A stretch of 64,000 nucleotides of DNA from Streptomyces cacaoi (GTDB taxonomy: Bacteria; Actinomycetota; Actinomycetes; Streptomycetales; Streptomycetaceae): positions 1 through 64,000 of the forward strand of contig NZ_BJMM01000018.1 in the NCBI RefSeq assembly GCF_006539165.1, written 5' to 3'. Shown piece after piece: positions 56,535 through 64,000 of the stretch. The notes beneath the pieces are model-generated. The model was not told the origin of the DNA. It made no database searches and saw only the letters and a program-made list of their open reading frames with translations. Every line of letters starts with the position of its first letter. Position 1 is the stretch's first letter. The position numbers were made by a program, and so were the translations under genes.

Positions 56535-57863
56535 CTAGGCCGGCGTCCCGTTCCGGGTGCCGGCGTCCTGGGTGCCCAGTGCGGCGAGAGGTACACCCGG
56601 ATCCGCCAGGGCCAGCGGGTCGACGGGGGCGCCGCTGCGGATGAGCGCCTGCACCTCGTCGGTGACGTTCCAGACGTTGGCGTTGAGCCCGGCCAGCACG
56701 CGGTTGCCGCGCAGCCAGAACGCGACGAACTCGCGCTTGCCCACATCGCCCCGGCAGACCACCTGGTCGTAGGAGCCGGGCGGGGCGTGGCCGGAGAACT
56801 CCATGCCGAGGTCGTACTGGTCGGAGAAGAAGTACGGGACGCGGTCGTAGCGCACCTGGTGGCCGAGCATCGAACGGGCCGCGGCGGGACCGCCGTTGAG
56901 GGCGTTGGCCCAGTGCTCGACCCGCAGCCACTCGCCCGGCGCGTGCGTGCCGTCCGCGGACGCCGGGAGCGGGTAGCGGACCGCCGCCGCGTCCCCGGCC
57001 GCGTGGATGTCCGGGTCGCTGGTGCGCAGCGCCTCGTCCACGGCGATACCGCCCGGGCCGTCCGGGCCGCCGGGGGCGAGCGCGAGGCCGGCGGACTCGG
57101 CGAGCGCGGTGCGCGGGGCGGCGCCGATGGCGGCCAGCACGTCGTGCGCGGGGTGCTCGTCGCCGTCGGCGGTGCGTACGGCGGAGACCTGGCCGTCCTC
57201 GCCGGTGATCTCCGTGACCCGGGTGCCGAAGTGGAAGCGCACCCCGTGTTCGCGGTGCAGATCCGCGAAGAGCGCGCCCATCTCGGGCCCCAGGACGGTG
57301 TGCAGCGGGCCGGGCCGGGGCTCGATGACGGTGACCTCGGCCCCGTAGGTGCGCGCGGCGGCGGCGACCTCCAGACCGATCCAGCCGGCCCCGGCGATCA
57401 CCAGATGGCCGTTCTCCCGGCCGAGCGCGCTCAGGGTGCCGCGCAGCCGGTCGGCGTGGGCGAGCCGGCGCAGATGGTGGACGCCGACGAGGTCCGTGCC
57501 GGGGATCTCCAGCCGGCGCGGTTCGGCCCCGGTGGCCAGCAGCAGCTTGTCGTAGTGGACGCGGGTGCCGTCGCCGAGGCGTACGGATTTCTTCTCGCGG
57601 TCGAGGTGGACGGCGGGCTGCCCCAGGTGCAGTTCGATGTCGGCGCTCGCGTACCAGGCGGGCTCGTGCACGAAGACGCTGCCGCGCTCGTCGGAGCCGG
57701 CCAGATAGCCCTTGGAGAGCGGGGGGCGCTCATAGGGATGGTCGCGCTCGTCCCCGATGAGGATGACGCGGCCGGTGAACCCTTCCGCGCGCAGGGTCTC
57801 GGCGGCTTTCGCCCCGGCGAGCCCTCCTCCGACGATGACGAACGTACGGTGTGCGTCGACCAC
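56535..57863 (-). CDS. FAD-dependent NAD(P)H ferredoxin reductase-like oxidoreductase
   Basis: A 442-residue flavoprotein. The FAD-binding motif is FVIVGGGLAGAKAAETL, the NAD(P) motif is LVIAGAGWIGLEVAAAA, the second FAD contact is DIHAAGDAAAVRYP and the C-terminal reductase domain ends the protein. It belongs to the rubredoxin/ferredoxin reductase group (PdR/BphA4-like) that passes electrons from NAD(P)H to a small iron-sulfur protein, often for P450s or dioxygenases. No ferredoxin or oxygenase gene is adjacent. The GTG at 57863 has an excellent GAGGAGG box. Confidence 0.92.
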   Translation of the reverse strand: MVDAHRTFVIVGGGLAGAKAAETLRAEGFTGRVILIGDERDHPYERPPLSKGYLAGSDERGSVFVHEPAWYASADIELHLGQPAVHLDREKKSVRLGDGTRVHYDKLLLATGAEPRRLEIPGTDLVGVHHLRRLAHADRLRGTLSALGRENGHLVIAGAGWIGLEVAAAARTYGAEVTVIEPRPGPLHTVLGPEMGALFADLHREHGVRFHFGTRVTEITGEDGQVSAVRTADGDEHPAHDVLAAIGAAPRTALAESAGLALAPGGPDGPGGIAVDEALRTSDPDIHAAGDAAAVRYPLPASADGTHAPGEWLRVEHWANALNGGPAAARSMLGHQVRYDRVPYFFSDQYDLGMEFSGHAPPGSYDQVVCRGDVGKREFVAFWLRGNRVLAGLNANVWNVTDEVQALIRSGAPVDPLALADPGVPLAALGTQDAGTRNGTPA

Positions 57864-58215
57864 TTGAAGCCTCCTCGCTGACGCTGCCCGCTGCGGGCCT
57901 GCCTCCCCGTCGTCCCCCGTCCCCCGGCTCGCTCCCCGGTGCCCTCCTCCGGTCCGCCGCCCGTGCCGTCACCACGGTTTCCCGGTCGCCTTCGTGCCCG
58001 GTCGTCCGGCTGCCCGGAGCACGCCGCCCCCGTCCGTCCACAGGCGAGCCTCCCGCATCGCCCCGGGTGCGGGAAGAGGCGGGCGGAAGTGGGACGTGTG
58101 CACGGCGCGTGGAGTTCCGGGCGACGCGGCGGCGGGACGGCGGGGCGGCAGGGCGGGAAGGACGCGGGCCGGGAGCTTCGCGGGGAACGCTCCCACACCG
58201 TCCGTCAGCGTGCGA
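57864..58215. other. Intergenic region, no feature recognised
   Basis: 352 bp between the reductase and dgt genes, C-rich on the plus strand. It contains open frames only of the kind produced by biased composition. Apart from the reductase SD near 57870 no promoter, operator or terminator is convincing. Confidence 0.5.
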
Positions 58216-59535
58216 TCACGGGGTCGTCATGGCGCGGTGCAGGGAGCGGGCCGAGGCGTCGGTGAGGGAGGCGATCTGGTCGACGACGACGCGCAGCCGC
58301 TCCTGCTCGCCGGCCGCCTCCGCGTGCAGCGCGGCGAACTGCGGGTCGAGCCCCTCGGGGGCGCGCTCGCGCAGCGCCTCGGCCAGCTCGGCGAGCACGA
58401 CGCGCTGCTCGGCGCGGAGCCGCTCCAGGTCGGGCCGCTGCATCACATAGCGGTCGGCGACGGCCTTGAGGACGGCGACCTCCAGCCGGATGCCCTCCGG
58501 GACGACCAGTTCGGCGGCGTAGCGGGTGAGCCGGCCGGTGCCGTACCCGTCCCGGGTGGCGGACTCGGCGGCCAGACAGAACCGGCCGATGAGCTGGCTG
58601 GTCGCGTCCTTGAGCCGGGCCTGGGCGAGGGCCGTCCCGTCGAACCGGTGCGGCCACCAGTCCTGCGCGAGCAGCCGGTCCAGGGCGGCGGAGAGCGCGC
58701 CGGCGTCGGTGCCGGGCGCGTACCGGGCGAGGGCGACGGTGAAGATGTCGCGCCGCTCCGGGCCGGACAGCAGCAGCCGCGGGTCGAGATGGCCGGCCCG
58801 CATACCGTCCTCGACGTCGTGCACGGAGTAGGCCACGTCGTCCGACCAGTCCATGACCTGCGCCTCGAAGCAGCGCCGGGTCTCGGGGGCGCCGGAGCGC
58901 AGCCAGCGGAAGACGGGCAGGTCCTCGTCGTAGACGCCGAACTTCGGTGAGGCGGGGGCGCCGGGACGGCCGCCGCGGCGCCACGGGTACTTGGTGGCGG
59001 CGTCCAGGGCCGCGCGGGTGAGGTTGAGCCCGACGGCGAGCCGGCCGGGCGTGCCGCCCTGCCCGGGCGCGAACCGCTTGGGCTCCAGCCGGGTCAGCAG
59101 CCGCAGCGACTGCGCGTTGCCCTCGAAGCCGCCGATCGGCTCGGCGATCTCGGCCAGCGCCTTCTCGCCGTTGTGCCCGAAGGGCGGATGCCCCAGGTCG
59201 TGGGCGAGGCAGGCCACCTCGACGACGTCGGGGTCGCAGCCCAGCGCGGCGCCCAGCTCGCGTCCGACCTGGGCGCACTCCAGGGTGTGGGTGAGCCGGG
59301 TGCGCGGTGCCGCGTCCCAGGCGGGGCTCCCGGTGCCGGGCGCGACCACCTGGGTCTTGCCCGCCAGCCGGCGCAGCGCGGCCGAGTGCAGCACTCGGGC
59401 ACGGTCGCGCTGGAACGCCGTGCGGCCCGGCCGCTTGTCGGGTTCGGGCACCCAGCGTTCGACATCGGAGGGGGCGTAGCAGGGGCCCGCGGGCCCGTCC
59501 GTGCTCTCGGGTACGGGTGTTCCGTACGTGCGCAT
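58216..59535 (-). CDS. dgt: Deoxyguanosinetriphosphate triphosphohydrolase-like protein
   Basis: A 439-residue HD-domain dNTPase that cleaves dGTP (or other dNTPs) to nucleoside and triphosphate, adjusting nucleotide pools. The metal-binding His of motif H...HD...D are seen in RLTHTLECAQVGREL, CLAHDLGHPPFGHNGEKAL and MDWSDDVAYSVHDVEDG. Length and motifs fit the bacterial dgt-like group. The ATG at 59535 is preceded 6 nt upstream by TACCGT without SD, so a leaderless message is likely; longer in-frame starts cross Arg/Gln-rich junk. It lies in the same orientation as dnaG and the sigma factor, in keeping with a replication-linked neighbourhood. Confidence 0.94.
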   Translation of the reverse strand: MRTYGTPVPESTDGPAGPCYAPSDVERWVPEPDKRPGRTAFQRDRARVLHSAALRRLAGKTQVVAPGTGSPAWDAAPRTRLTHTLECAQVGRELGAALGCDPDVVEVACLAHDLGHPPFGHNGEKALAEIAEPIGGFEGNAQSLRLLTRLEPKRFAPGQGGTPGRLAVGLNLTRAALDAATKYPWRRGGRPGAPASPKFGVYDEDLPVFRWLRSGAPETRRCFEAQVMDWSDDVAYSVHDVEDGMRAGHLDPRLLLSGPERRDIFTVALARYAPGTDAGALSAALDRLLAQDWWPHRFDGTALAQARLKDATSQLIGRFCLAAESATRDGYGTGRLTRYAAELVVPEGIRLEVAVLKAVADRYVMQRPDLERLRAEQRVVLAELAEALRERAPEGLDPQFAALHAEAAGEQERLRVVVDQIASLTDASARSLHRAMTTP

Positions 59536-59704
59536 ACGCCGACGGTAACCGCACCGGGCGCCGGGCGGCGGCCCGGGATCCTCCCCCCGGGCGGCCGGAC
59601 CGGGCGAGCAGACCGCCGGGCTCCCGCCGCCCTCCCGCCTCTGCCCCTCTTCCGCTGCTTTCCGCCGTTTTCCGCCGTTCTCCGCCGCTGCCGCTCCGTC
59701 TCCC

Positions 59705-60034
59705 CTACCGGTCCGTCTCCTTCGTCTCCTCCGCGACCCACTCCAGGTAGTCGGCGCCGCCGCGCACCACCGGGGTGGCGATGATCTCGGGGACGTCGTA
59801 GTCGTGCGCCGCGCGGAGGTACTGCTCCAGCGCGTCGTAGCGGGCGGCGGCGGTCTTGAAGAACACCTGCCACTCCGGGTCCGTCTGCACCTGCCCCTCC
59901 CAGCGGTAGACGGAGGTGACGGGCCCGTTGATCTGGGCACAGGCGGCCACTCTCCGCTCGATGGCGCCGGCGGCGAGCGTACGGGCGCTCTCCTCGGAGT
60001 CGGTGGTCGTCAGCACGGTGAGGATCTCGGCCAT
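59705..60034 (-). CDS. cutA: Divalent cation tolerance protein CutA
   Basis: A 109-residue trimeric CutA1-type protein (ferredoxin-like fold related to PII). Signature parts are LTVLTTTDSEESARTLAAGAIERRVAACAQI, SVYRWEGQVQTDPEWQVFFKTAAARY and HDYDVPEIIATPV. Linked to copper tolerance in E. coli, but the true role is unclear. The ATG at 60034 lies 6 nt after TACCGT and has no SD. It is 169 bp upstream of dgt on the same strand; that gap shows only CCGCCGTTTT-like repeats. Confidence 0.95.
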   Translation of the reverse strand: MAEILTVLTTTDSEESARTLAAGAIERRVAACAQINGPVTSVYRWEGQVQTDPEWQVFFKTAAARYDALEQYLRAAHDYDVPEIIATPVVRGGADYLEWVAEETKETDR

Positions 60035-60199
60035 GCGGCCACGGTAGCCGCGGGCCGGGGGTGTGCGGGACGCCGGAGCGGGATCGGGAAGCGGGCGGCC
60101 GGAGCGGAGCGGCACGCGCGGTGACGCACGACGGCTGCTGGGGCCGGTGCGTCCGATTCGTTCAAGACCGGTCCGCCGGCGGGCACTTAGCGTGCGGGC

Positions 60200-60595
60200 A
60201 TGACACCACGCTTCGACCTCATCGGTATCGTCACCGCCGACATGGCGGCCTCCCTCGCCTTCTACCGGCGGCTCGGCCTCGCACTGCCCCCGGAGGCGGA
60301 CGGGGCCCCGCATGTGGAGGCACAGTTGCCGGGCGGGCTGCGCCTCGCCTGGGACACCGAGGGCGTGGTCCGCTCCTTCGACCCGGAATGGACGGCTCCG
60401 CCCCGGGGGCAGAGCCGGATCGGCCTGGCCTTCCGGTGCGACTCCCCTGCGGACGTCGACGCGTGCTGGACCGAGCTGACCGACGCCGGATACCGGGGAC
60501 ACCACGCGCCGTGGGACGCCGATTGGGGCCAGCGGTACGCGACCGTGCTCGATCCGGACGGCAACACCGTCGACCTGTTCGCACCGCTGTCCTGA
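60200..60595 (+). CDS. VOC family (glyoxalase/bleomycin-resistance-like) protein
   Basis: A 131-residue single vicinal-oxygen-chelate protein. It starts DLIGIVTADMAASLAFYRRLGLALP and ends YATVLDPDGNTVDLFAPL, with Trp-rich loops (RLAWDTEG, AWDADWGQ-like APWDADWG). Such proteins bind or modify small molecules or sequester drugs. TAGCGT lies 6 nt before the ATG and there is no SD, so the mRNA is probably leaderless. It converges with the AraC-type gene at 60651, with 55 bp between them. Confidence 0.88.
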   Translation: MTPRFDLIGIVTADMAASLAFYRRLGLALPPEADGAPHVEAQLPGGLRLAWDTEGVVRSFDPEWTAPPRGQSRIGLAFRCDSPADVDACWTELTDAGYRGHHAPWDADWGQRYATVLDPDGNTVDLFAPLS

Positions 60596-60650
60596 CGGCG
60601 GTTCCGCACCGCCCGGCGCTGTCGGGCCGGAACACCGCCGGGGGCCGCGC

Positions 60651-61430
60651 TCAGCCACCGCCGGGCCCCGGACGCTCCCGGGACCGGCCGCCGCCCGGGC
60701 CCGGCGCGGCGGCCGTCGGCGACGCCGGGCGCAGCAGCACGGTGACGGGTACGCCGGCCAACGCCCGTATCTCGCGGGACAGATGGGCCTGGTCGGCGTA
60801 GCCGGCGCGCAGGGCCGTCCCCGCCAGCGGCAGGCCCGCACGGGCGAGGTCGAGTGCGCGGTGCATGCGCAGGATCCGGGCGAGGGTCTTGGCTCCGTAG
60901 CCGAAGGCGTCCAGGCAGCGGCGGTGCAGCTGGCGCTCGCTCAGCCCGGCCTGCCACGCCGTCCCGCCGACGCTCTCGCCCCGGCGCGCCGCCGCCACGA
61001 CGGCGTCGACGAGCGCCCGCCGCCGCGGCTCGGCATCCGGCCCGCGCCCGGCGGCCAGCCGGCCGGCGGCCACCGCCTCCAGCAGGCGGCCCGGATCGGC
61101 CCCGGCCGCGAGACGGCCGTGCAGCCGGCGCACCTCGGCGGCCGGCCACAGCGCGTCGAGCGGCACCCGCCGGTCGCGCAGTTCACGGGCGGGGACGCCG
61201 AACACGCGGGGACCGGTGCCGGGCGGCAGCCGCAGCCCGGTGACGGGTGCGCCGCCCGCGTCGGTGGTCAGGTAGGCGCGGCTGTCCGGCCCGGCGACGG
61301 TGAGGGTGCCCTGCCACACCAGCAGGTCCATGCAGCCGTCGGGCAGCACGCGCCCGGTGGCGCCGGGCCCGTCCGGCGTGCTCGTCCACAGCGTGGCGCC
61401 GGGCAGCCGTGCGCCGCGTTCCTCGTACAT
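60651..61430 (-). CDS. AraC-family regulator
   Basis: A 259-residue regulator. The C-terminal AraC HTH pair is seen in GTAWQAGLSERQLHRRCLDAFGYGAKTLARILRMHRALDLARAG and AGYADQAHLSREIRALAGVPVTVLL. The N-terminal part (RVLPDGCMDLLVWQGTLTVAGPDSRAYL) is of the small-ligand type often found beside VOC and SRPBCC genes. The ATG at 61430 is chosen with GGAAG upstream; an ATG at 61442 is possible. The neighbouring convergent VOC gene is a natural target, but no operator was identified. Confidence 0.88.
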   Translation of the reverse strand: MYEERGARLPGATLWTSTPDGPGATGRVLPDGCMDLLVWQGTLTVAGPDSRAYLTTDAGGAPVTGLRLPPGTGPRVFGVPARELRDRRVPLDALWPAAEVRRLHGRLAAGADPGRLLEAVAAGRLAAGRGPDAEPRRRALVDAVVAAARRGESVGGTAWQAGLSERQLHRRCLDAFGYGAKTLARILRMHRALDLARAGLPLAGTALRAGYADQAHLSREIRALAGVPVTVLLRPASPTAAAPGPGGGRSRERPGPGGG

Positions 61431-61516
61431 GGCTTCCAGCATGCCGCGACCGACCGACAACGGCCCGGCGGCGATCCCGACGGGCCCGCGCCGGGCGGCG
61501 GTTGGCAAGGGCGGGC

Positions 61517-62635
61517 TCACCCGGCCCCGGCGGCGGCCCGGTGTTCGGCGGGGCTCACCCCGCGCAGCCGTTTGAAGGCGGCGCTGAGCGCGAAGCCGTC
61601 GGCGTAGCCGACCTTGCGGGCGACCGTGCCGAGCGTCGCGTCCGGCTCACGCAGCAGGCGCGCGGCCATGTCGATGCGCCGGCGCGCGAGATAGGTCATC
61701 GGGGGCTCGCCCACCAGCCCGGTGAACCGCCGCGCCAGTCCCGCCCGGGAGACCCCGGCCCCGGCGGCGAGCGAGGCCACCGTCCAGCCGTGCGCGGGCT
61801 GTTCGTGCAGCAGCCGCAGCGCGGTGCCGACGACCGGGTCGGCCTGGGCGCGGTACCAGGCGGGCGCGTCCGCCTCGGGGCGTGCGAACCAGGCACGCAG
61901 CACGGAGATCAACAGCAGGTCCAGCAGCCGGTCCAGCACCAGTTGCTGGCCGGGCGCGTCCTTGACGACCTGATCGGCGACGACGGCCAGCAGATCCGCG
62001 TCCCACTCGGCCGCGCGCAGCACCAGCACGGGCGGCAGGGTGGCCGGCAGCCGGCTGCCCAGATCGCCCCGGAGCTGGTAGTTGCCGGTGAGCACCAGGG
62101 TGGGGGCGTCCGGGCTGCGGCCCCAGGTGCGCACGCCCAGTTCGAGCTGCTCGCACATGTCGACACCGTCGGGGGTGGTGCAGCAGTCCCCGGGCTGGAC
62201 GACGAGGTCCGGCTCGGTGTCCGGCGCGTCCGCCAGCACATAGGGCAGGGGCCCGCGCAGCACCGCCACGTCCCCGGGCTCCATCCGGACCGGCTCCGGC
62301 TCCGGCCCGGGCAGCACCCAGCCGGACCCGCGCACCAGGGCGGCCAGCGACAGCGGCGCACCGTCCTGCACCCGTACCGCCCAGGGCGGCGCGAACAGCG
62401 CACGGTGGAAGGCCCCGCCCCTGGCCCGGGCGTCCTCCAGCACACCGGTCAGCGCCTCGGTGAGCGGATCCTCCGACTGCGCCCGCTCCTCCGGCCGCTT
62501 CCCTTCCCGCTGTTGCTGCTGCTGTTTCCGGTGTTGCGGCTGCTCCGGATGCCCCTGGTGCTCCTGGTACTCCTGGTGCCCCTGCTGTTCCCGGTACGCC
62601 CGCCGCTCGCGCTGCTCCCGCTTCCGCTGCCGCAC
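61517..62635 (-). CDS. AraC-family regulator with cupin sensor and Gln/Arg-rich N terminus
   Basis: A 372-residue regulator. The cupin-6 sensor spans about residues 55-240 (LTGVLEDARARGGAFHRALFAPPWAVRVQDGAPLSL). The HTH pair is VASLAAGAGVSRAGLARRFTGLVGEPPMTYLARRRIDMAARLL and TVARKVGYADGFALSAAFKRLRGVSPAEHR. About 55 residues in front of the cupin (RQRKREQRERRAYREQQGHQ onward) are Gln/Glu/Arg/His repeats coded by CAG-rich DNA. No ATG or GTG start lies nearer the cupin domain, and the GTG at 62635 has a perfect GGGGAGGACC box, so the repeat tract seems to be really translated. Divergent from the LysR gene. Confidence 0.87.
   Translation of the reverse strand: MRQRKREQRERRAYREQQGHQEYQEHQGHPEQPQHRKQQQQQREGKRPEERAQSEDPLTEALTGVLEDARARGGAFHRALFAPPWAVRVQDGAPLSLAALVRGSGWVLPGPEPEPVRMEPGDVAVLRGPLPYVLADAPDTEPDLVVQPGDCCTTPDGVDMCEQLELGVRTWGRSPDAPTLVLTGNYQLRGDLGSRLPATLPPVLVLRAAEWDADLLAVVADQVVKDAPGQQLVLDRLLDLLLISVLRAWFARPEADAPAWYRAQADPVVGTALRLLHEQPAHGWTVASLAAGAGVSRAGLARRFTGLVGEPPMTYLARRRIDMAARLLREPDATLGTVARKVGYADGFALSAAFKRLRGVSPAEHRAAAGAG
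62490..62632. repeat. CAG/CTG-type low-complexity tract in the AraC N terminus
   Basis: On the minus strand the tract consists of CAGGAGTACCAGGAGCACC-like imperfect repeats and a CAGCAGCAG run. It stays in frame with the regulator, so length changes by triplets would be tolerated. Confidence 0.7.
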
Positions 62636-62776
62636 GGTCCTCCCCTCCCCCGGGCCGTCGGCGGCCCGACCACCCGACCGGCCCGGCCGCCGGCCGCCCG
62701 CTGGACGGCAGCCTACGGGCGGTGCCCGGGTCCGGGGCGCCGGCCGGACGTGTGCGGGGCCGGTGACACTACCGGC

Positions 62777-63664
62777 ATGGACCTGCTGTCTCTGCGCTAC
62801 TTCCAGGCCGTGGCCCGCCACCAGCACATCAGCCGTGCCGCGGAGGAACTCCGGGTGGCCCAGCCGTCGGTGAGCCGGACCGTCATCCGGCTCGAAGCCG
62901 AGCTGGGCGTCCCGCTGTTCGACCGGCGGGGGCGCAGCGTCCGGCTCAACGCGCACGGCGCTGCCCTTCTGCGCCGGGTGGACCGTGCGCTGGCCGAACT
63001 CGACGACGCCCGGCGGGAGATGACCGACGCCGCGGGCGGAGCACCGGGCCGGGTCGCCGTCGCCGCCGAGACGCTGCTCCAGCTCGCCGGGGTGCTGTCC
63101 GCCTTCCGGGCACGCCGCCCCGGCGCGACGGTACGCCTGTTCCAGGCACCGGTGGACTCGATGCGGCAGCACCTGCGCACGGCCGAGGTGGACTTCGCAC
63201 TGGCCTCCCAGCCGCTGGCCGGGCCCGAGCTGTGCACCAGTCGGCTGGCGCGGGAAGAGGTGCTGCTCGCCGTGCCGTGGACACATCCGCTGGCGGCCCG
63301 CGACCGCGTGACGGTGGCCGAACTGGCCGGCGAGGGCTTCGTCAGCACCCGCCCCGGCCACTGGCAACGCGTCCTGCTGGAGCGTCTGTTCGCCCGGGAG
63401 GGACTCGCCCCGCAGGTGGTGTGCGAGGGGGACGAGGCCGCGGCGACGCCCGAACTCATCGGTGCCGGGGTGGGGATCGGCCTGATGCCGGCCGTCGCCC
63501 GCCGCTCCCTGGGCGAGCACGGCCCGGTGTCCTGGCTGCGGCTCGATGCCGCCGACTGCCACCGGACACTGACCCTGGTGTGGCGCCGGGACGCCTATCT
63601 CTCGCCCGCCGCACGGGAGTTCCGCCGGCTGGCCGGTGAGCTGCTCATGCCCGACGGGCCATGA
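62777..63664 (+). CDS. LysR-family transcriptional regulator
   Basis: A 295-residue regulator. The N-terminal HTH is LRYFQAVARHQHISRAAEELRVAQPSVSRTVIRLEAELGVPLFDRRGRSVRL, and the type-2 periplasmic-binding fold effector domain starts near GRVAVAAETLLQL and ends WRRDAYLSPAAREFRRLAGEL. The ATG at 62777 follows GACACT by 6 nt with no SD. The next gene (AMP-binding enzyme) is co-directional, which is unusual for a classical LysR target; the divergent AraC gene or another locus may be regulated as well. Confidence 0.92.
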   Translation: MDLLSLRYFQAVARHQHISRAAEELRVAQPSVSRTVIRLEAELGVPLFDRRGRSVRLNAHGAALLRRVDRALAELDDARREMTDAAGGAPGRVAVAAETLLQLAGVLSAFRARRPGATVRLFQAPVDSMRQHLRTAEVDFALASQPLAGPELCTSRLAREEVLLAVPWTHPLAARDRVTVAELAGEGFVSTRPGHWQRVLLERLFAREGLAPQVVCEGDEAAATPELIGAGVGIGLMPAVARRSLGEHGPVSWLRLDAADCHRTLTLVWRRDAYLSPAAREFRRLAGELLMPDGP

Positions 63665-63778
63665 GCACATGACGGAACCGGTCGTGGAAGCGGGGCCGGG
63701 CCCGGCCCTAGCGTCGTCGGCGTCCACCGCTGCCGGGCAGCCGCTGGCCAGCCGCCGGTCCGGACGAGGGAGCTGCCG

Positions 63779-64000
63779 ATGACGAACCGACGCACCGCCG
63801 CCGAGGACACCACCGCCGGGGCAGCGGAAACAGCCGCCGGGACGGGGGTGTTCGAGAGCTATGTGGAGGCCGTCCTGCGGGTGCTGGCCGCGCGGCCGTC
63901 CCGTGCGGTCGTCACGGCCGCCGACGGTACGGAGATCACCGCGGGGCGGTTGCACGGCCGCGTCCTGCGGCTCGCCGGGGAGCTGGCGGAGCGCGGGGTG
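63779..64000 (+). CDS. AMP-binding (acyl-CoA synthetase-like) enzyme, truncated by the window end
   Basis: The first 74 residues of a gene that continues beyond the window. After an Ala/Thr-rich start, GVFESYVEAVLRVLAARPSRAVVTAADGTEITAGRLHGRVLRLAGELAERGV matches the N-terminal strand-helix pattern of ANL-superfamily adenylating enzymes (PALVDADGRTLTYAEL-like). The AMP-binding core is not visible, so the class (acyl-CoA ligase, coumarate-CoA ligase or NRPS adenylation domain) is open. GAGGGAG lies 6 bases before the ATG at 63779. It is 114 bp downstream of the LysR gene. Confidence 0.65.
   Translation, partial: MTNRRTAAEDTTAGAAETAAGTGVFESYVEAVLRVLAARPSRAVVTAADGTEITAGRLHGRVLRLAGELAERGV

Noticed and set aside
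57851..58450. Open frames in the gap upstream of the FAD reductase
   Set aside because: Arg/Gly/Pro-rich composition on both strands and overlap with dgt; no start signal.

Overview
The window looks like a chromosomal segment of a Streptomyces (or very close relative). The grounds are very high G+C, many GTG starts, an actinobacterial fatty-acid synthase operon headed by a FasR-type regulator, a DUF3145 gene, a Ku with a lysine/alanine-rich tail, a group-2 HrdA-like sigma factor beside dnaG, and a high density of one-component regulators. No plasmid, phage, insertion sequence, CRISPR array or rRNA was seen. The clearest mobile element is an intein inside dnaG.

Layout. 0.15-4 kb: a NarL-type response regulator, a secreted DUF1023 esterase whose ribosome binding site lies in a perfect 16-bp hairpin, and a membrane acyltransferase overlapping the esterase. 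4-6.6 kb: a MerR regulator with a textbook 19-bp-spacer promoter/operator, a beta-lactamase-fold serine hydrolase and a pirin. 6.7-11.7 kb: fasR and fabD-fabH-acpP-fabF, closed by a strong terminator. 11.7-22 kb: single metabolic genes (NAD-binding reductase, DUF3145, GDSL hydrolase, Zn alcohol dehydrogenase, Ohr, an MarR/NADP-oxidoreductase divergent pair, a glyoxalase-like protein) and a PucR-like regulator behind a small secreted protein.

22.4-34.1 kb: eight co-directional genes, tightly packed and mostly overlapping at start/stop codons: a GT4 glycosyltransferase, a methyltransferase, a giant AftD/DUF3367-type membrane glycosyltransferase with two discoidin-like modules, a condensation/PapA-like acyltransferase, a second methyltransferase, an EamA-like transporter, a Trm112-like small protein and an FkbM methyltransferase. 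I read this as one pathway that builds, modifies and exports a cell-surface glycan of unknown structure.

34.2-37.2 kb: divergent ku and polymerase-only ligD (NHEJ) only 30 bp apart, a YtxH-like protein, and two tRNA genes (Asn-GTT and one CAT). 37.3-41.5 kb: a cyclase with a divergent TetR regulator and three operator copies, an HTH/ClpN-domain gene pair, and two tandem secreted cysteine-rich paralogues. 41.7-49 kb: a MalY-type aminotransferase, a xylulokinase-like FGGY kinase and a heterodimeric ABC exporter. 48.9-60 kb, all on the minus strand: a trypsin-like protease, an HrdA-like sigma factor, intein-bearing dnaG, poxB, an FAD reductase, dgt and cutA. 60-64 kb: a VOC protein, two AraC regulators, a LysR regulator and the start of an AMP-binding enzyme cut by the window edge.

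Two items stand out. First, the DnaG primase is interrupted exactly at a zinc-ligand cysteine by a 313-residue intein with LAGLIDADG-type motifs. Second, the eight-gene glycan cluster is not a pathway I can name. A window-wide pattern is also visible: about a dozen genes start 6-7 nt after a TANNNT-like box with no Shine-Dalgarno sequence, as expected for leaderless transcripts.
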